Origin: Myxococcales bacterium
GTDB lineage: Bacteria > Myxococcota_A > UBA9042 > UBA3505
Direction: 5' to 3'
NCBI GenBank assembly: GCA_002728755.1
Contig: PBVT01000085.1
Coordinates: 62,001-126,000, forward strand
Length of the DNA: 64,000 nt
The notes under the pieces were generated by a model that saw nothing but the letters and a program-made list of their open reading frames with translations, had not been told where the DNA came from and did no database searches. Position numbers and translations under genes: made by a program. Positions within the stretch are counted from its first letter, which is position 1. The number at the start of each line of letters is the position of its first letter. This document shows, one piece after another, positions 19,201-26,466 of this stretch.

Positions 19201-19623
19201 GGTTACGTCACTCTGACTGCTCAAGATGGCTCGGCAGGCGAACCCATCCGGACAATCGTCGATACAGGTGTCAGTACAGATTGGTCCTGTTGGTGATTCG
19301 ATACAAAATCCAGAGATACAGTCTTCATTTCCAAGGCATGGCGCGCCGAATGTGCCGGGTTCGATTACGCCTATATCCTGTCCCTGATCGGTAGGCTCTA
19401 CATCGGGAACGGTTGGGTTATCGATGACGTCGAGCAGGATCGCGTCGTTGCTATTACCCACCCCGTCCGCAGGATCGGGGGGAGAGTCGGTATCATCTTC
19501 GACCACCTCAGACTGACTGATGTCACCAGTCGACTGGAAATCACTGGAGCAGCCCCAGCTCGCAAGGCAAGCTAGAATCACAAAGCTTGGAAACCATCTG
19601 AAAAATCTCATTTGACCATGCAT
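16267..19623 (-). CDS. Giant MopE-type, glycine-rich surface lipoprotein
   Basis: Started at the ATG with AGGAA 7 nt upstream (1118 residues). A signal peptide with 'VILACLASWGC' suggests a lipoprotein. Next come Asp/Pro linker, several Cys-rich modules ('CLGNEDCISGFC', 'CQEDFQCGEGTC', 'CVENSDCPLTGAEC') and four MopE/putative metal-binding repeats (CDGIDNDCNGLIDD, CNGVDDDCDGLIDE, CDNLDNDCDGEVDE and a variant). A DUF1565-like start of a beta-helix follows ('IFVAKTGDDFASGTINAPVRTIQAGINAA'). The last 330 residues are a Gly/Ser/Ala-rich tract reminiscent of PE_PGRS or ice-binding style sheets. MopE repeats are known from copper-binding proteins of methanotrophs and are common in Myxococcota surface proteins. 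Function is unknown; adhesion or surface coating is a guess. Confidence 0.8.
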   Translation of the reverse strand: MHGQMRFFRWFPSFVILACLASWGCSSDFQSTGDISQSEVVEDDTDSPPDPADGVGNSNDAILLDVIDNPTVPDVEPTDQGQDIGVIEPGTFGAPCLGNEDCISGFCIESPTGPICTDTCIDDCPDGFACRAILSSQSDVTFLCVPQQQTLCSPCQEDFQCGEGTCQELAGAKVCTLPCTDGDCPDGYSCQPGDSGAQCVPTSGDCDCLPANLGLERLCTRSNELGTCYGYEICDPNYGFVACTADPPVAELCDGIDNDCNGLIDDLATVVEPCEITIEGLGSCVGEKICQGINGYVCDAATPTIESCNGVDDDCDGLIDEDFKEDGQYHLNVHCGECNNNCNLAFPHAEGACDLSSGTPSCVITACDPGYYQIVEDLCIPDITAICAPCVENSDCPLTGAECLSFEDGNYCGKACTDDIDCPTGYSCLDTPGDTPQCQPSSGSCSCTTETPGLTKACDLTYIEPGKPIVTCIGTQNCTDTGWGVCNPPAEFCDNLDNDCDGEVDEDFLNDDQLYVSDTNCGICGNDCTAQVYANANGYCNLVNGVPTCGLNCLAGSFDLDGNPANGCECTFSVDTDHPDGTDHNCDGVDGEINNAIFVAKTGDDFASGTINAPVRTIQAGINAASSNGLRDVYVATGLYAESIELVAGVSLYGGYSPNFGSRDPLLFETAILGQPSTNTLVATVNAHGINGGGPPTQMVGFLVFGRDADILGSSSYAIRLVDCDERVSIRDNQVFAGNGANGVFGAAGFDGNAGKNGETGVISYDVFALACSGENQGGDGGEQTCSGSNRSGGQGGTAICPDYDLASSQCPGAVIVQENNEAELGKTGSPLEEGGIGGSAGYDALTSFASGPFNNYACGTGLAANCSACAVPPQGPINGGNGHNGSQGSNGTPGTGCTTPEGNVSNDLWVGTAGNDGGNGEHGFGGGGGGAGGGVETFNCSTAGSGSHDIGGSGGGGGAGGCAGTKGENGTSGGGSFAIFITLNGVASTPEFLNNTLHRGAGGRGGAGGPGGIGGSGGLGAGGGAGGIPGTENFCAGQGGNGGAGGSGGHGGGGGGGCGGPSYAIYVGHSNGFDLSTFVNNNLFPAGPSAAEGGLGGASLGNNGGAGSFGIVDHTNF

Positions 19624-19724
19624 TAGAACATTCCTGATGGGGTTTCGTGTACCCGACACACCTCATAAGTATGCAACACTGGTGCCGATGACGCTACACA
19701 TCCCACTTTGGGGGGATCGTTAGT

Positions 19725-19910
19725 TTAGGAATTTCCTAGGGTAAGAACATAATGGCCCGCGTAAAATATACCGATGCCCAGAAGCGTTGAGATCATCTCG
19801 TTCCCCATCGAGATGTTTCCGATTATCAAGGCCTGGTACAGCGTTTTACCGACAACGAGCATACCTCCTAGTTGGAGCCCTCGACCTAGAACAAATTGAA
19901 AGGTTGTCAT
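19725..19910 (-). CDS. Small two-helix membrane protein
   Basis: Only 61 residues, but likely real: its ATG overlaps the stop of the AAA/TPR gene (ATGA), a GGAG lies 9 nt upstream, and the product is hydrophobic with two plausible membrane helices ('GGMLVVGKTLYQALIIG' and 'STLLGIGIFYAGHYVLTL'). No family recognised. The coupling suggests it works with the AAA/TPR protein, perhaps as its membrane anchor; this is inference. Confidence 0.6.
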   Translation of the reverse strand: MTTFQFVLGRGLQLGGMLVVGKTLYQALIIGNISMGNEMISTLLGIGIFYAGHYVLTLGNS

Positions 19911-22540
19911 CGAATGGTCTCCGGAGGCTCTTCCTTGAGTCGAGCTCGAATTTCTTCTACCCGTGCTTCTACTGAGCGGCTTCTGTCGACACCCTGGTCA
20001 GTAAGGTATTGGGCATAGTTTTGCAGAATGCGAGACAAAAGCAGGTCGTTTCCCATCCTCTCCAACTCTTGAATCGACTCGTTGAAGGCTTTTGAGATCT
20101 TGCGATGTTTGTCGGAGGTCTCCTCGACAGTTCCATCTTTTATGGCCTGTGCCACGACATGGGCATGGTTGGCGCGGCATAGCGCCGTATGGTGGAGACT
20201 ATTTTGTTTTGTCGCTTCTTTCAGGGCGGTTTCTGCTTTTTTGAGCGCCTTCTTTGTTTCGCCCCGTACCAGAAGCCCCATGGCCTCCGTCATCAACGCG
20301 TCGACCAGAACTCGCATCTCTCCGACGTCTGCAGCGATCTCTTGTGCCTCTTTCAGATAGACCTGGGCCGATGCTTGATCGTTAATCGTATGATGCGCTT
20401 CGCCCATATTATTCAGCAAAATACAGACGGAACGCCGGTCTCCGACTTCTTCCGCTTTTGCGATGGCTGTTCCCCAGACCTCCAGAGCTTGTTTTACATC
20501 GCCGGTCTCAAAGAGGGTGCAACCCGTACCAATCAGGCCGTGTAGGTATCCCCAGTTGTCCCCCAACTCGGAATAGATGTCGCATGCTTCCTTGAAATAC
20601 TTTCGACTATGTAGGGCATAGCCCTTACCGTAGTGAACCATCGCGAGATTGATGAGCGAGCTGGCGATGGTGTTCGATTCGCCGAGTTTTCGGCGCAACG
20701 CCAGCGCCCGAAGAAAATGCTTCAGTGCTTCGCGATAGGAGTCTGTTTCTCCTCGGTACCAGATCGCCTTTCCAAGGCCGTCTAGTGAGCGTGCGAGACC
20801 ATCCTGGTCTCCGAGGGTCTGGAAGAGAGAATAGCTTCGCCGCACCATCTCGGTCGCTTCCCCATAACTTCCTCGCGCTGTTAGCGCCTCTGACAAACAA
20901 AGGTATGCCTCTGCACCGTTCGCCATGGAGTCCATGACGACAGATGCGTGCAATGCCTCGTTGAAGGACTCTGCTGCAGGGGTGGTCTCACCGGTCTGCA
21001 GGCATAATTCCCCTAAGAGCATATGGGTGTCGTACCGAAGCCGACCATCGTGTTGGCGAAGTGCGTCGGCCGCCTCTCGTAGAAACGAGATGGCCTTTTC
21101 GTTATGTGTTCGTTTTTGCGACTCTCGGGCGGCGTTGATGAGTGCCTCGGTAGCCAATGTGACCTCACCGGCAAGATTCGCGTGCCGCGCAATTTCAACG
21201 TGCCATCGGAGAGGGTCATCGACCCGATCAATGGTGCGATTCATCCATTTGGCGATCAGCAGGTGATAGAGCGCTTTTGTTTCCGCATCCAGCTCGTCAT
21301 AGAGGAGCTTTGCTTCATGAGGGGTCTGGAATACGAATTCAACAGTATCCTGTACCGAACTCTGGTCTTCGAAATGGATGATATCCAGGGACTGTAGGTC
21401 CATAAGAACACGATTCAGTCGGTGTCGGCTTCGCTCATCGACCCAGAATGCTGAATCTTCCTCTTTCTTCACACGCATCAAGGCAAGGACCGCATCAAAC
21501 CAGAATGTGCTTCCTAGAACAGCGGCTTGCTGGAGAATCCCTCTTGAGCGGTCATCGAGGGTGCCGATTCGTGCGGCTGCACTCTCAGCAACCGATTCAG
21601 GGATCGCGCTCTTGCGTAGGCGGTCTTTGCGGAAGACCCAGGGGCGCTTGCTGGTATCGACGATACCTCTTGATGCCAACGTTCGTAGGATCTGCTCCAT
21701 GGCGCCGGGAATCCCGCCCGACTTTTGTGCCATCGCGACCATCAACTCTTTGGGAGGCGACTCCATTCGAGACAAAAGGCTACCGGCCAGGTCTCGAGAA
21801 TGGGTCTTATTGAGCGGTTTTAAGGTAAACGCAGTTGCCACGGATTTGAGTGGGCTCGGAACCGCGGTGACATCTCGCATCGCGAGTGCGAGTAGAATCT
21901 GGCTGTCTTTCGCGTTCTCCAGGAGTTGACCGAGAAAGGCGTGATCTTCGCTGCTCGCCTCGTCGATGCGGTCGGCGATTACAACGACAGGGTGTCGACG
22001 TGCGTCCCGTTTAATAAGTGAGATAACAGACCGGTGAGCTCGCTTGGTGAGCAACTGCTCGACGTCTGTACTCTCGGCGTTGCATTCAAGCCCAAGGACA
22101 TGACCAAAAAGGCGAACGGCATCACCAAGGCTACGTTCAGGGATCAGCTCTTTCAGGCTTTTAGTGAGCCGGGTGTGTAGCTGTGTTGTATGGAGGAACG
22201 GTGGAATTCCGAATCGATGTCGAACGACCTGTGCTGCCAATCTTGAACGGGCGTCTGTTTCGAGTACCGCTGAGCGCAGGCGGTAGACGGTCACGCTGTT
22301 TTTCTCGGCTTCATCGGCCAGCTCGAAGAGAAGTCGAGTCTTCCCAATCCCTTCGGGGCCGATCAATGCGATCACACCAATCTTCTTCGCTTCCTGGACT
22401 TCGTTGAGACGTTCCTTGATTCGGTTTAGTTCCGAATCGCGCCCCAACAGGTCCATCTGCTCACCGAAGAGCTGAAACCCACGATGAAGCGTGGTGATTC
22501 GCACCGGAGAATTTTGATCTGAATCGAATCGACTGTTCAC
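19907..22540 (-). CDS. AAA-type ATPase with TPR domain
   Basis: An 877-residue STAND-like protein. The N-terminal third is an AAA_16/NB-ARC-type ATPase with Walker A GPEGIGKT (61-68), Walker B 'HPVVVIADRIDE' and a winged-helix-like region. The remainder is a string of tetratricopeptide repeats ('ALRRKLGESNTIASSLINLAMVHYGKGY', 'AKAEEVGDRRSVCILLNNMGEAHH'). This is the layout of the ATPase-TPR half of MalT/LuxR-type regulators and of myxobacterial kinases, but here there is no DNA-binding or kinase domain, so it is probably a signalling scaffold whose output is a partner. The start is GTG with GAGGGG upstream; ATG at 22456 is a shorter alternative. A 16-bp near-palindrome lies just upstream. Confidence 0.8.
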   Translation of the reverse strand: MNSRFDSDQNSPVRITTLHRGFQLFGEQMDLLGRDSELNRIKERLNEVQEAKKIGVIALIGPEGIGKTRLLFELADEAEKNSVTVYRLRSAVLETDARSRLAAQVVRHRFGIPPFLHTTQLHTRLTKSLKELIPERSLGDAVRLFGHVLGLECNAESTDVEQLLTKRAHRSVISLIKRDARRHPVVVIADRIDEASSEDHAFLGQLLENAKDSQILLALAMRDVTAVPSPLKSVATAFTLKPLNKTHSRDLAGSLLSRMESPPKELMVAMAQKSGGIPGAMEQILRTLASRGIVDTSKRPWVFRKDRLRKSAIPESVAESAAARIGTLDDRSRGILQQAAVLGSTFWFDAVLALMRVKKEEDSAFWVDERSRHRLNRVLMDLQSLDIIHFEDQSSVQDTVEFVFQTPHEAKLLYDELDAETKALYHLLIAKWMNRTIDRVDDPLRWHVEIARHANLAGEVTLATEALINAARESQKRTHNEKAISFLREAADALRQHDGRLRYDTHMLLGELCLQTGETTPAAESFNEALHASVVMDSMANGAEAYLCLSEALTARGSYGEATEMVRRSYSLFQTLGDQDGLARSLDGLGKAIWYRGETDSYREALKHFLRALALRRKLGESNTIASSLINLAMVHYGKGYALHSRKYFKEACDIYSELGDNWGYLHGLIGTGCTLFETGDVKQALEVWGTAIAKAEEVGDRRSVCILLNNMGEAHHTINDQASAQVYLKEAQEIAADVGEMRVLVDALMTEAMGLLVRGETKKALKKAETALKEATKQNSLHHTALCRANHAHVVAQAIKDGTVEETSDKHRKISKAFNESIQELERMGNDLLLSRILQNYAQYLTDQGVDRSRSVEARVEEIRARLKEEPPETIR

Positions 22541-22557
22541 GTCAGGGTTCCCCTCAA

Positions 22558-22573
22558 TATCTCTTTAGAGATA
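22558..22573. promoter_or_regulatory. 16-bp inverted repeat upstream of AAA/TPR gene
   Basis: TATCTCT-TT-AGAGATA, 17 bp before the GTG start. Seven-base arms with a 2-nt centre suit a dimeric regulator better than an RNA hairpin. Confidence 0.4.
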
Positions 22574-22621
22574 CCACCCGATTGTGGGTCCCTTCAACCC
22601 AACCGAATTCTACCGCTCAAT

Positions 22622-23077
22622 TCACTTTCTGCGAAGGCGCTGAAGGGCTGCCTCGGAATGAACTCTGGCGATCTCATTTTGAAGCTGGTTTCGCTCGGCC
22701 ATTCGCGCCCTTGCGAGCTCTTTTGAGATATCGCAGATCGGCTCATTCCATAAAAGGTTATGCTTTTCTGTGAGGGATTTCTTGAGCTGAGTAAGAAGTT
22801 CTCGTGGAGCGTGTGAGCTGGCCGTCAGGTACGCTTTGCTCAGTCGCTCTCGCAGCTTTGACTGTTTGTAGGTGATCTTGCTGAGACGATCCTGGAAGAC
22901 CTCAGCATCAATACAATGAACCTTTTTATCGGGAGCAGAGCTTGGATTCGATACGCGAAGCTGAATCGGCCCGGAAGTACTCTCCGATGCGACCGCGAGG
23001 TTCACGCTAAAGATCAGGGCGAGCCCCAGAGTGAGACGAACATAAGAAGAAAAAGACATACGAAAAAACATGGGCAT
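22622..23077 (-). CDS. Small secreted helical protein, unknown
   Basis: A 151-residue protein with a signal peptide ('YVRLTLGLALIFSVNLAVASES', cleavage after AVA or ASE). The mature part is mainly helical and Lys/Arg/Glu-rich with likely coiled coil ('VFQDRLSKITYKQSKLRERLSKAYL', 'NQLQNEIARVHSEAALQRLRRK') and two Cys that could form a disulfide (in VHCIDAE and PICDIS). No family recognised. The start could be any of three Met codons in the first seven residues; none has an obvious ribosome site. Confidence 0.6.
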   Translation of the reverse strand: MPMFFRMSFSSYVRLTLGLALIFSVNLAVASESTSGPIQLRVSNPSSAPDKKVHCIDAEVFQDRLSKITYKQSKLRERLSKAYLTASSHAPRELLTQLKKSLTEKHNLLWNEPICDISKELARARMAERNQLQNEIARVHSEAALQRLRRK

Positions 23078-23205
23078 ACAACATACAAAAGAGAAGAATA
23101 TGCCCCGTATTCACTTCAAGTTCTGTGCCAGCAATTCAAAACCAGCCACACGAGCGCATTGCAACGGTTAGCGGTGGTTTGCTCGCAGTAATTTGTGGTC
23201 ATTGT

Positions 23206-23242
23206 TGACCCCTGGGTGCCCAAAGACCCCAGAGTTGGGTCA
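23206..23242 (-). terminator. Possible hairpin at the end of rnc
   Basis: On the rnc strand: TGACCC-AACT-CTGGG-11 nt-CCCAG-GGGTCA, with the rnc stop codon in the outer stem. No T-run follows, so it is not a textbook intrinsic terminator. Confidence 0.3.
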
Positions 23243-23980
23243 ATCCGATTCGTCTTGCGCGAGGGCCTGGGCGATGGCTTCCAGCATGCGTTCGGCAGCG
23301 GTTCGTTTGGCGATTTTCTTGCTAGGGCCTTCTCCGGTTTGTGAAGGGAAGCCCTCGACGGCTACCTGTGCCAGATATTTCGAATCATGGTCCGGTCCTG
23401 TACGTCCTTCAATACTGTACATTGGCGTCTGATTGAATTGCCCCTGGACGATTTCCTGTAGGCGAGAACGAGGGTCGCGGGCCTGGAGAACCAGCTCTTG
23501 TGGCGATCCGAAGGCTTCGTGTAACCAATTTTGAATCAGATCGGATGTGGCCTGGTAGCCCGCATCCAGATAGATGGCGGCGATCAGAGCTTCAAAGGTG
23601 TCCGAGAGGAGAGAGTCCTTATCACGGCCTCCCGAAGACTCCTCACCACGTCCAAGAAGAAGAAATTCGCCGAGCGCAAAGCTACGTGCAAGTTTCGCCA
23701 GGCTTTCTTCTTTTACCAGCCGGGATTTTGTTGCGGTAAGGGGACCTTCTTCGCTGTCTGGTAAGGTCTGATATAGCCAGGTAGAGACGATAAGCTCCAA
23801 CACGGCATCTCCCAGGAATTCCATGCGTTCATTATCATCGGAGATACCGGGATGTTCGTTGGTATACGAGCGATGAATGAGTGCCAGGCGCAGAAGTTCC
23901 GTTGCGGAAAATTGGTAGCCTATCCGCTCCTGTAGTTCGTCTAAAGGACGTGGATGGTCTGGAAATTCGGATTCAGACAT
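23240..23980 (-). CDS. rnc: Ribonuclease III
   Basis: Double-strand-specific endonuclease for rRNA processing and RNA decay. The catalytic signature [14 protein letters not shown] is present, with the second acidic cluster '[15 protein letters not shown]', and a C-terminal double-stranded RNA-binding domain ('[23 protein letters not shown]...[13 protein letters not shown]'). I start it at the Met of MSESEFPDH (247 codons including stop): GGAAG sits just upstream and the longer track start runs deep into mnmA. With this start it overlaps the end of mnmA by 8 nt (ATGTCTGA), which implies coupled translation. Length is usual for the family. Confidence 0.93.
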   Translation of the reverse strand: MSESEFPDHPRPLDELQERIGYQFSATELLRLALIHRSYTNEHPGISDDNERMEFLGDAVLELIVSTWLYQTLPDSEEGPLTATKSRLVKEESLAKLARSFALGEFLLLGRGEESSGGRDKDSLLSDTFEALIAAIYLDAGYQATSDLIQNWLHEAFGSPQELVLQARDPRSRLQEIVQGQFNQTPMYSIEGRTGPDHDSKYLAQVAVEGFPSQTGEGPSKKIAKRTAAERMLEAIAQALAQDESD

Positions 23981-25130
23981 GGCTTCCGTGTTCGGTATCG
24001 GAGGGTGAAGAATCACTGGCCGATTGAAAGGGTTCTGCATCCGACGCGCATTGTATCCAACCTCCACCGAGTACTGTGTCTTCCTGATACAGGACGACCG
24101 CTTGTCCGGGAGCTACTGCAAAGATCGGCGCATCGAAAGCCAGCTCCAACGTATTGTTGGTGGCGTGCCGTACGACGGCAGGTACTCCGGGGTGACGGTG
24201 TCGAATACGAGCGATGACATGCGTGCCGGGAGCGGCGGGCTCACCAAACCAATTGCAGTCATCCGCGATTAATCCCGCGCTTCCTACCTGGTTTCGTTGG
24301 GCAACAGTGACTGCGCCAGTTTCCGGATCGATGTTCTTTACATAGCTTGGTTCGGGAAAGGACACGCCAAGGCCTTTTCGTTGTCCAACCGTAAACTGGT
24401 GTATTCCGGTATGAGTACCGAGCAAGGTTCCGTTTACGTCGAGCATGGGGCCGCTCTTGGGAGGCTCAAACCCCATTCTCTCGGCATGTTTTTCCACAAA
24501 GCCAGACGGACCGTCGGCACCGATGAAGCAGGTTTCCATGCTCTCTGCTTTTTCGGCTACAGGGAGTTGAGCGGCCAATGCTAATTCACGAACGTCGGCT
24601 TTGGTTTTATCGCCCAACGGAAACAGGATATTGTCCAGCGCATTGGCTTGTATACCGTAAAGGAAGTAGCTCTGATCTTTCTTCGGGTCCACACCACGTA
24701 GCAACCTTGTGGGCGTGCCCGGTTCTCTCTGTATACGGGCAAAATGACCGGTGGCCAGCCACTTGGCTCCAAGTGCACGCGTACGTTGTAAAAGGGTGTC
24801 GAACTTCACGAAGGTATTGCAGCGGACACATGGCGATGGCGTTCGGCCAGAGAGGTAATCGCGGACATAGGGTTCCACGACGAGCTCTACAAACTCGGAT
24901 TCATGGCTGATTACATAATGAGGGATGCCCAGGTGCTCGGCCACTCGACGGGCATCATAGGTGTCGTCCAGGGCGCAACAGGAGCGACGTCGACCATTAT
25001 TGGGATCGAGTCCCTGGTCGTATAGCTGCATTGTAATACCGATGACTTCGTAACCGGCTTCTTTCATCAACAGGGCGCAGACGCTGGAGTCAACACCTCC
25101 GCTCATCGCGACAACAACTCGCTCAGCCAT
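23973..25130 (-). CDS. mnmA: tRNA-uridine 2-sulfurtransferase MnmA
   Basis: Thiolates U34 of Lys, Glu and Gln tRNAs using a persulfide passed from a cysteine desulfurase. The PP-loop SGGVDSS is at the N-terminus (start [12 protein letters not shown], with GAGGGT upstream); the catalytic pair is Cys in 'PSPCVRCN' and Cys in 'METCFIG'. The remaining signature '[11 protein letters not shown]' and the C-terminal beta-barrel '[10 protein letters not shown]' are intact. It overlaps the desulfurase gene before it by 8 nt and rnc after it by 8 nt. A C-terminal Ser/Asp-rich tail of about 25 residues is extra. Adjacency to the desulfurase supports a direct sulfur relay. Confidence 0.94.
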   Translation of the reverse strand: MAERVVVAMSGGVDSSVCALLMKEAGYEVIGITMQLYDQGLDPNNGRRRSCCALDDTYDARRVAEHLGIPHYVISHESEFVELVVEPYVRDYLSGRTPSPCVRCNTFVKFDTLLQRTRALGAKWLATGHFARIQREPGTPTRLLRGVDPKKDQSYFLYGIQANALDNILFPLGDKTKADVRELALAAQLPVAEKAESMETCFIGADGPSGFVEKHAERMGFEPPKSGPMLDVNGTLLGTHTGIHQFTVGQRKGLGVSFPEPSYVKNIDPETGAVTVAQRNQVGSAGLIADDCNWFGEPAAPGTHVIARIRHRHPGVPAVVRHATNNTLELAFDAPIFAVAPGQAVVLYQEDTVLGGGWIQCASDAEPFQSASDSSPSDTEHGSHV

Positions 25131-26334
25131 GGTGACCCTCCGCAAGAGGTTGGTTATTGGTATGGATTGGAACCGTTGGATCGGCCATTCGTACGGTTTG
25201 TACGATACCTGGTAGCACCGAAAGAACCGCGTCAATATCCGCGCGTTCTGTTTCGTGGCTCAAAGAGAAGCGGATAGCTGCGCGTGCTCTCTCCGGTGCC
25301 AGCCCCATAGCGACAAGCACATGGCTTGGCTCGAGGCTACCGGCAGTACAGGCGCTACCACTGCTTACGGAAATTCCTGCAAGGTCCAGGGAGATTAACA
25401 GGGTCTCGCCCTCGGTATTGTCGAAGCTCACATTCAGTGTGTTTGGAAGGGAGGGGACGCTTCCCTCGCCACCGTTTCGATGTACGCCAGAGACTCCCTG
25501 CTTGATTCCATCCCAGAGTATATTTCGCAATTCTTCGGTCCGCTTTTGGCTGGCGAGTCCTGGGCCTGTAGCCCATTCGACTGCTGCACCAAAGCCGCTA
25601 ATCAGCGCCACGGCTTCGGTTCCTGCACGACGTTCTCGTTCCTGGTGGCCACCGACGAGGAATGGGTTGAGGCGAAGGCCTGCCCGTAGATATAGGGCGC
25701 CGATGCCTTTCGGACCGTGCACTTTGTGGCCGCTGATAGAAGCGCTACTGACTCCAAGTTCGTCCAGATTCAGATCGACCTTTCCGACCAGTTGTACGCA
25801 ATCACAATGCAGGTGAATGTCCTGTCCCTGGAGCGCTTGCGCTACTTCCGCGACGGGATAGATATTCCCGATCTCGTTGTTGGCGCCCATCATGACCACC
25901 AGACATGTCTCAGGTGTAATGGCTCCAAGAACCTGTGATGCCTCGATTTGCCCATTCGCGTCGGGTTCGAGCCAGGAACATTCGATGGCGCCCGCTTCAT
26001 GCATCTTCTCGACGGGTCCGATGGCGGATGGATGTTCGGTACGGCTGATCACCACATGATTTTTTCCCGCAGCTCGACCCGCTTCAATCGCGCTCAGGAT
26101 GGCAGTGTTGTTCGCTTCCGTAGCTCCCGAGGTAAATAGTAGCTCTTCGGGGCGCACCCCCAGACCAGCCGCTATCTTTGCGCGTGCCGTTTCTACAGCG
26201 GCTCGCGCTCGTTGCCCGTCTTCATGAACGCTCGAGGCATTCGCCCAGACGTTGTCATAGATATCCATCATCACGGCGCGGACCTCCGGTCGCAGTGATG
26301 TGGTAGCGTTGGCGTCTAAGTAAATTCGTTTCAT
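25123..26334 (-). CDS. iscS: Cysteine desulfurase (IscS/NifS type)
   Basis: PLP enzyme that takes sulfur from cysteine as a persulfide. The PLP-binding Lys is in '[12 protein letters not shown]', substrate/PLP contacts in 'TSGATEANN' and 'RTEHPSAI', and the mobile catalytic Cys in '[17 protein letters not shown]', the class I long-loop form. Start [12 protein letters not shown] is chosen over the TTG four codons upstream. No iscU or other cluster genes are nearby; instead mnmA follows with an 8-nt overlap, so its main job here is probably tRNA thiolation, as known for desulfurases paired with mnmA in other bacteria. Whether it also serves iron-sulfur assembly cannot be told. Confidence 0.9.
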   Translation of the reverse strand: MKRIYLDANATTSLRPEVRAVMMDIYDNVWANASSVHEDGQRARAAVETARAKIAAGLGVRPEELLFTSGATEANNTAILSAIEAGRAAGKNHVVISRTEHPSAIGPVEKMHEAGAIECSWLEPDANGQIEASQVLGAITPETCLVVMMGANNEIGNIYPVAEVAQALQGQDIHLHCDCVQLVGKVDLNLDELGVSSASISGHKVHGPKGIGALYLRAGLRLNPFLVGGHQERERRAGTEAVALISGFGAAVEWATGPGLASQKRTEELRNILWDGIKQGVSGVHRNGGEGSVPSLPNTLNVSFDNTEGETLLISLDLAGISVSSGSACTAGSLEPSHVLVAMGLAPERARAAIRFSLSHETERADIDAVLSVLPGIVQTVRMADPTVPIHTNNQPLAEGHHG

Positions 26335-26363
26335 GAATGAATTCAATAATTCGAGGCCACGCG

Positions 26364-26393
26364 CTTATAGGCCATCTTTCCGTTAGAAAACAA
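26364..26393 (-). promoter_or_regulatory. Candidate promoter for iscS-mnmA-rnc
   Basis: On the minus strand TTGTTT, 18 nt, TATAAG, ending 30 bp before the iscS ATG. The -10 is good (five of six), the -35 weak. Confidence 0.35.
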
Positions 26394-26466
26394 GGCATAG
26401 GAACACAATCCAACCAAAATTGGAGTCCATAACGCGTCGCCGTGCACCTCTCGGCGAGGACGAATC

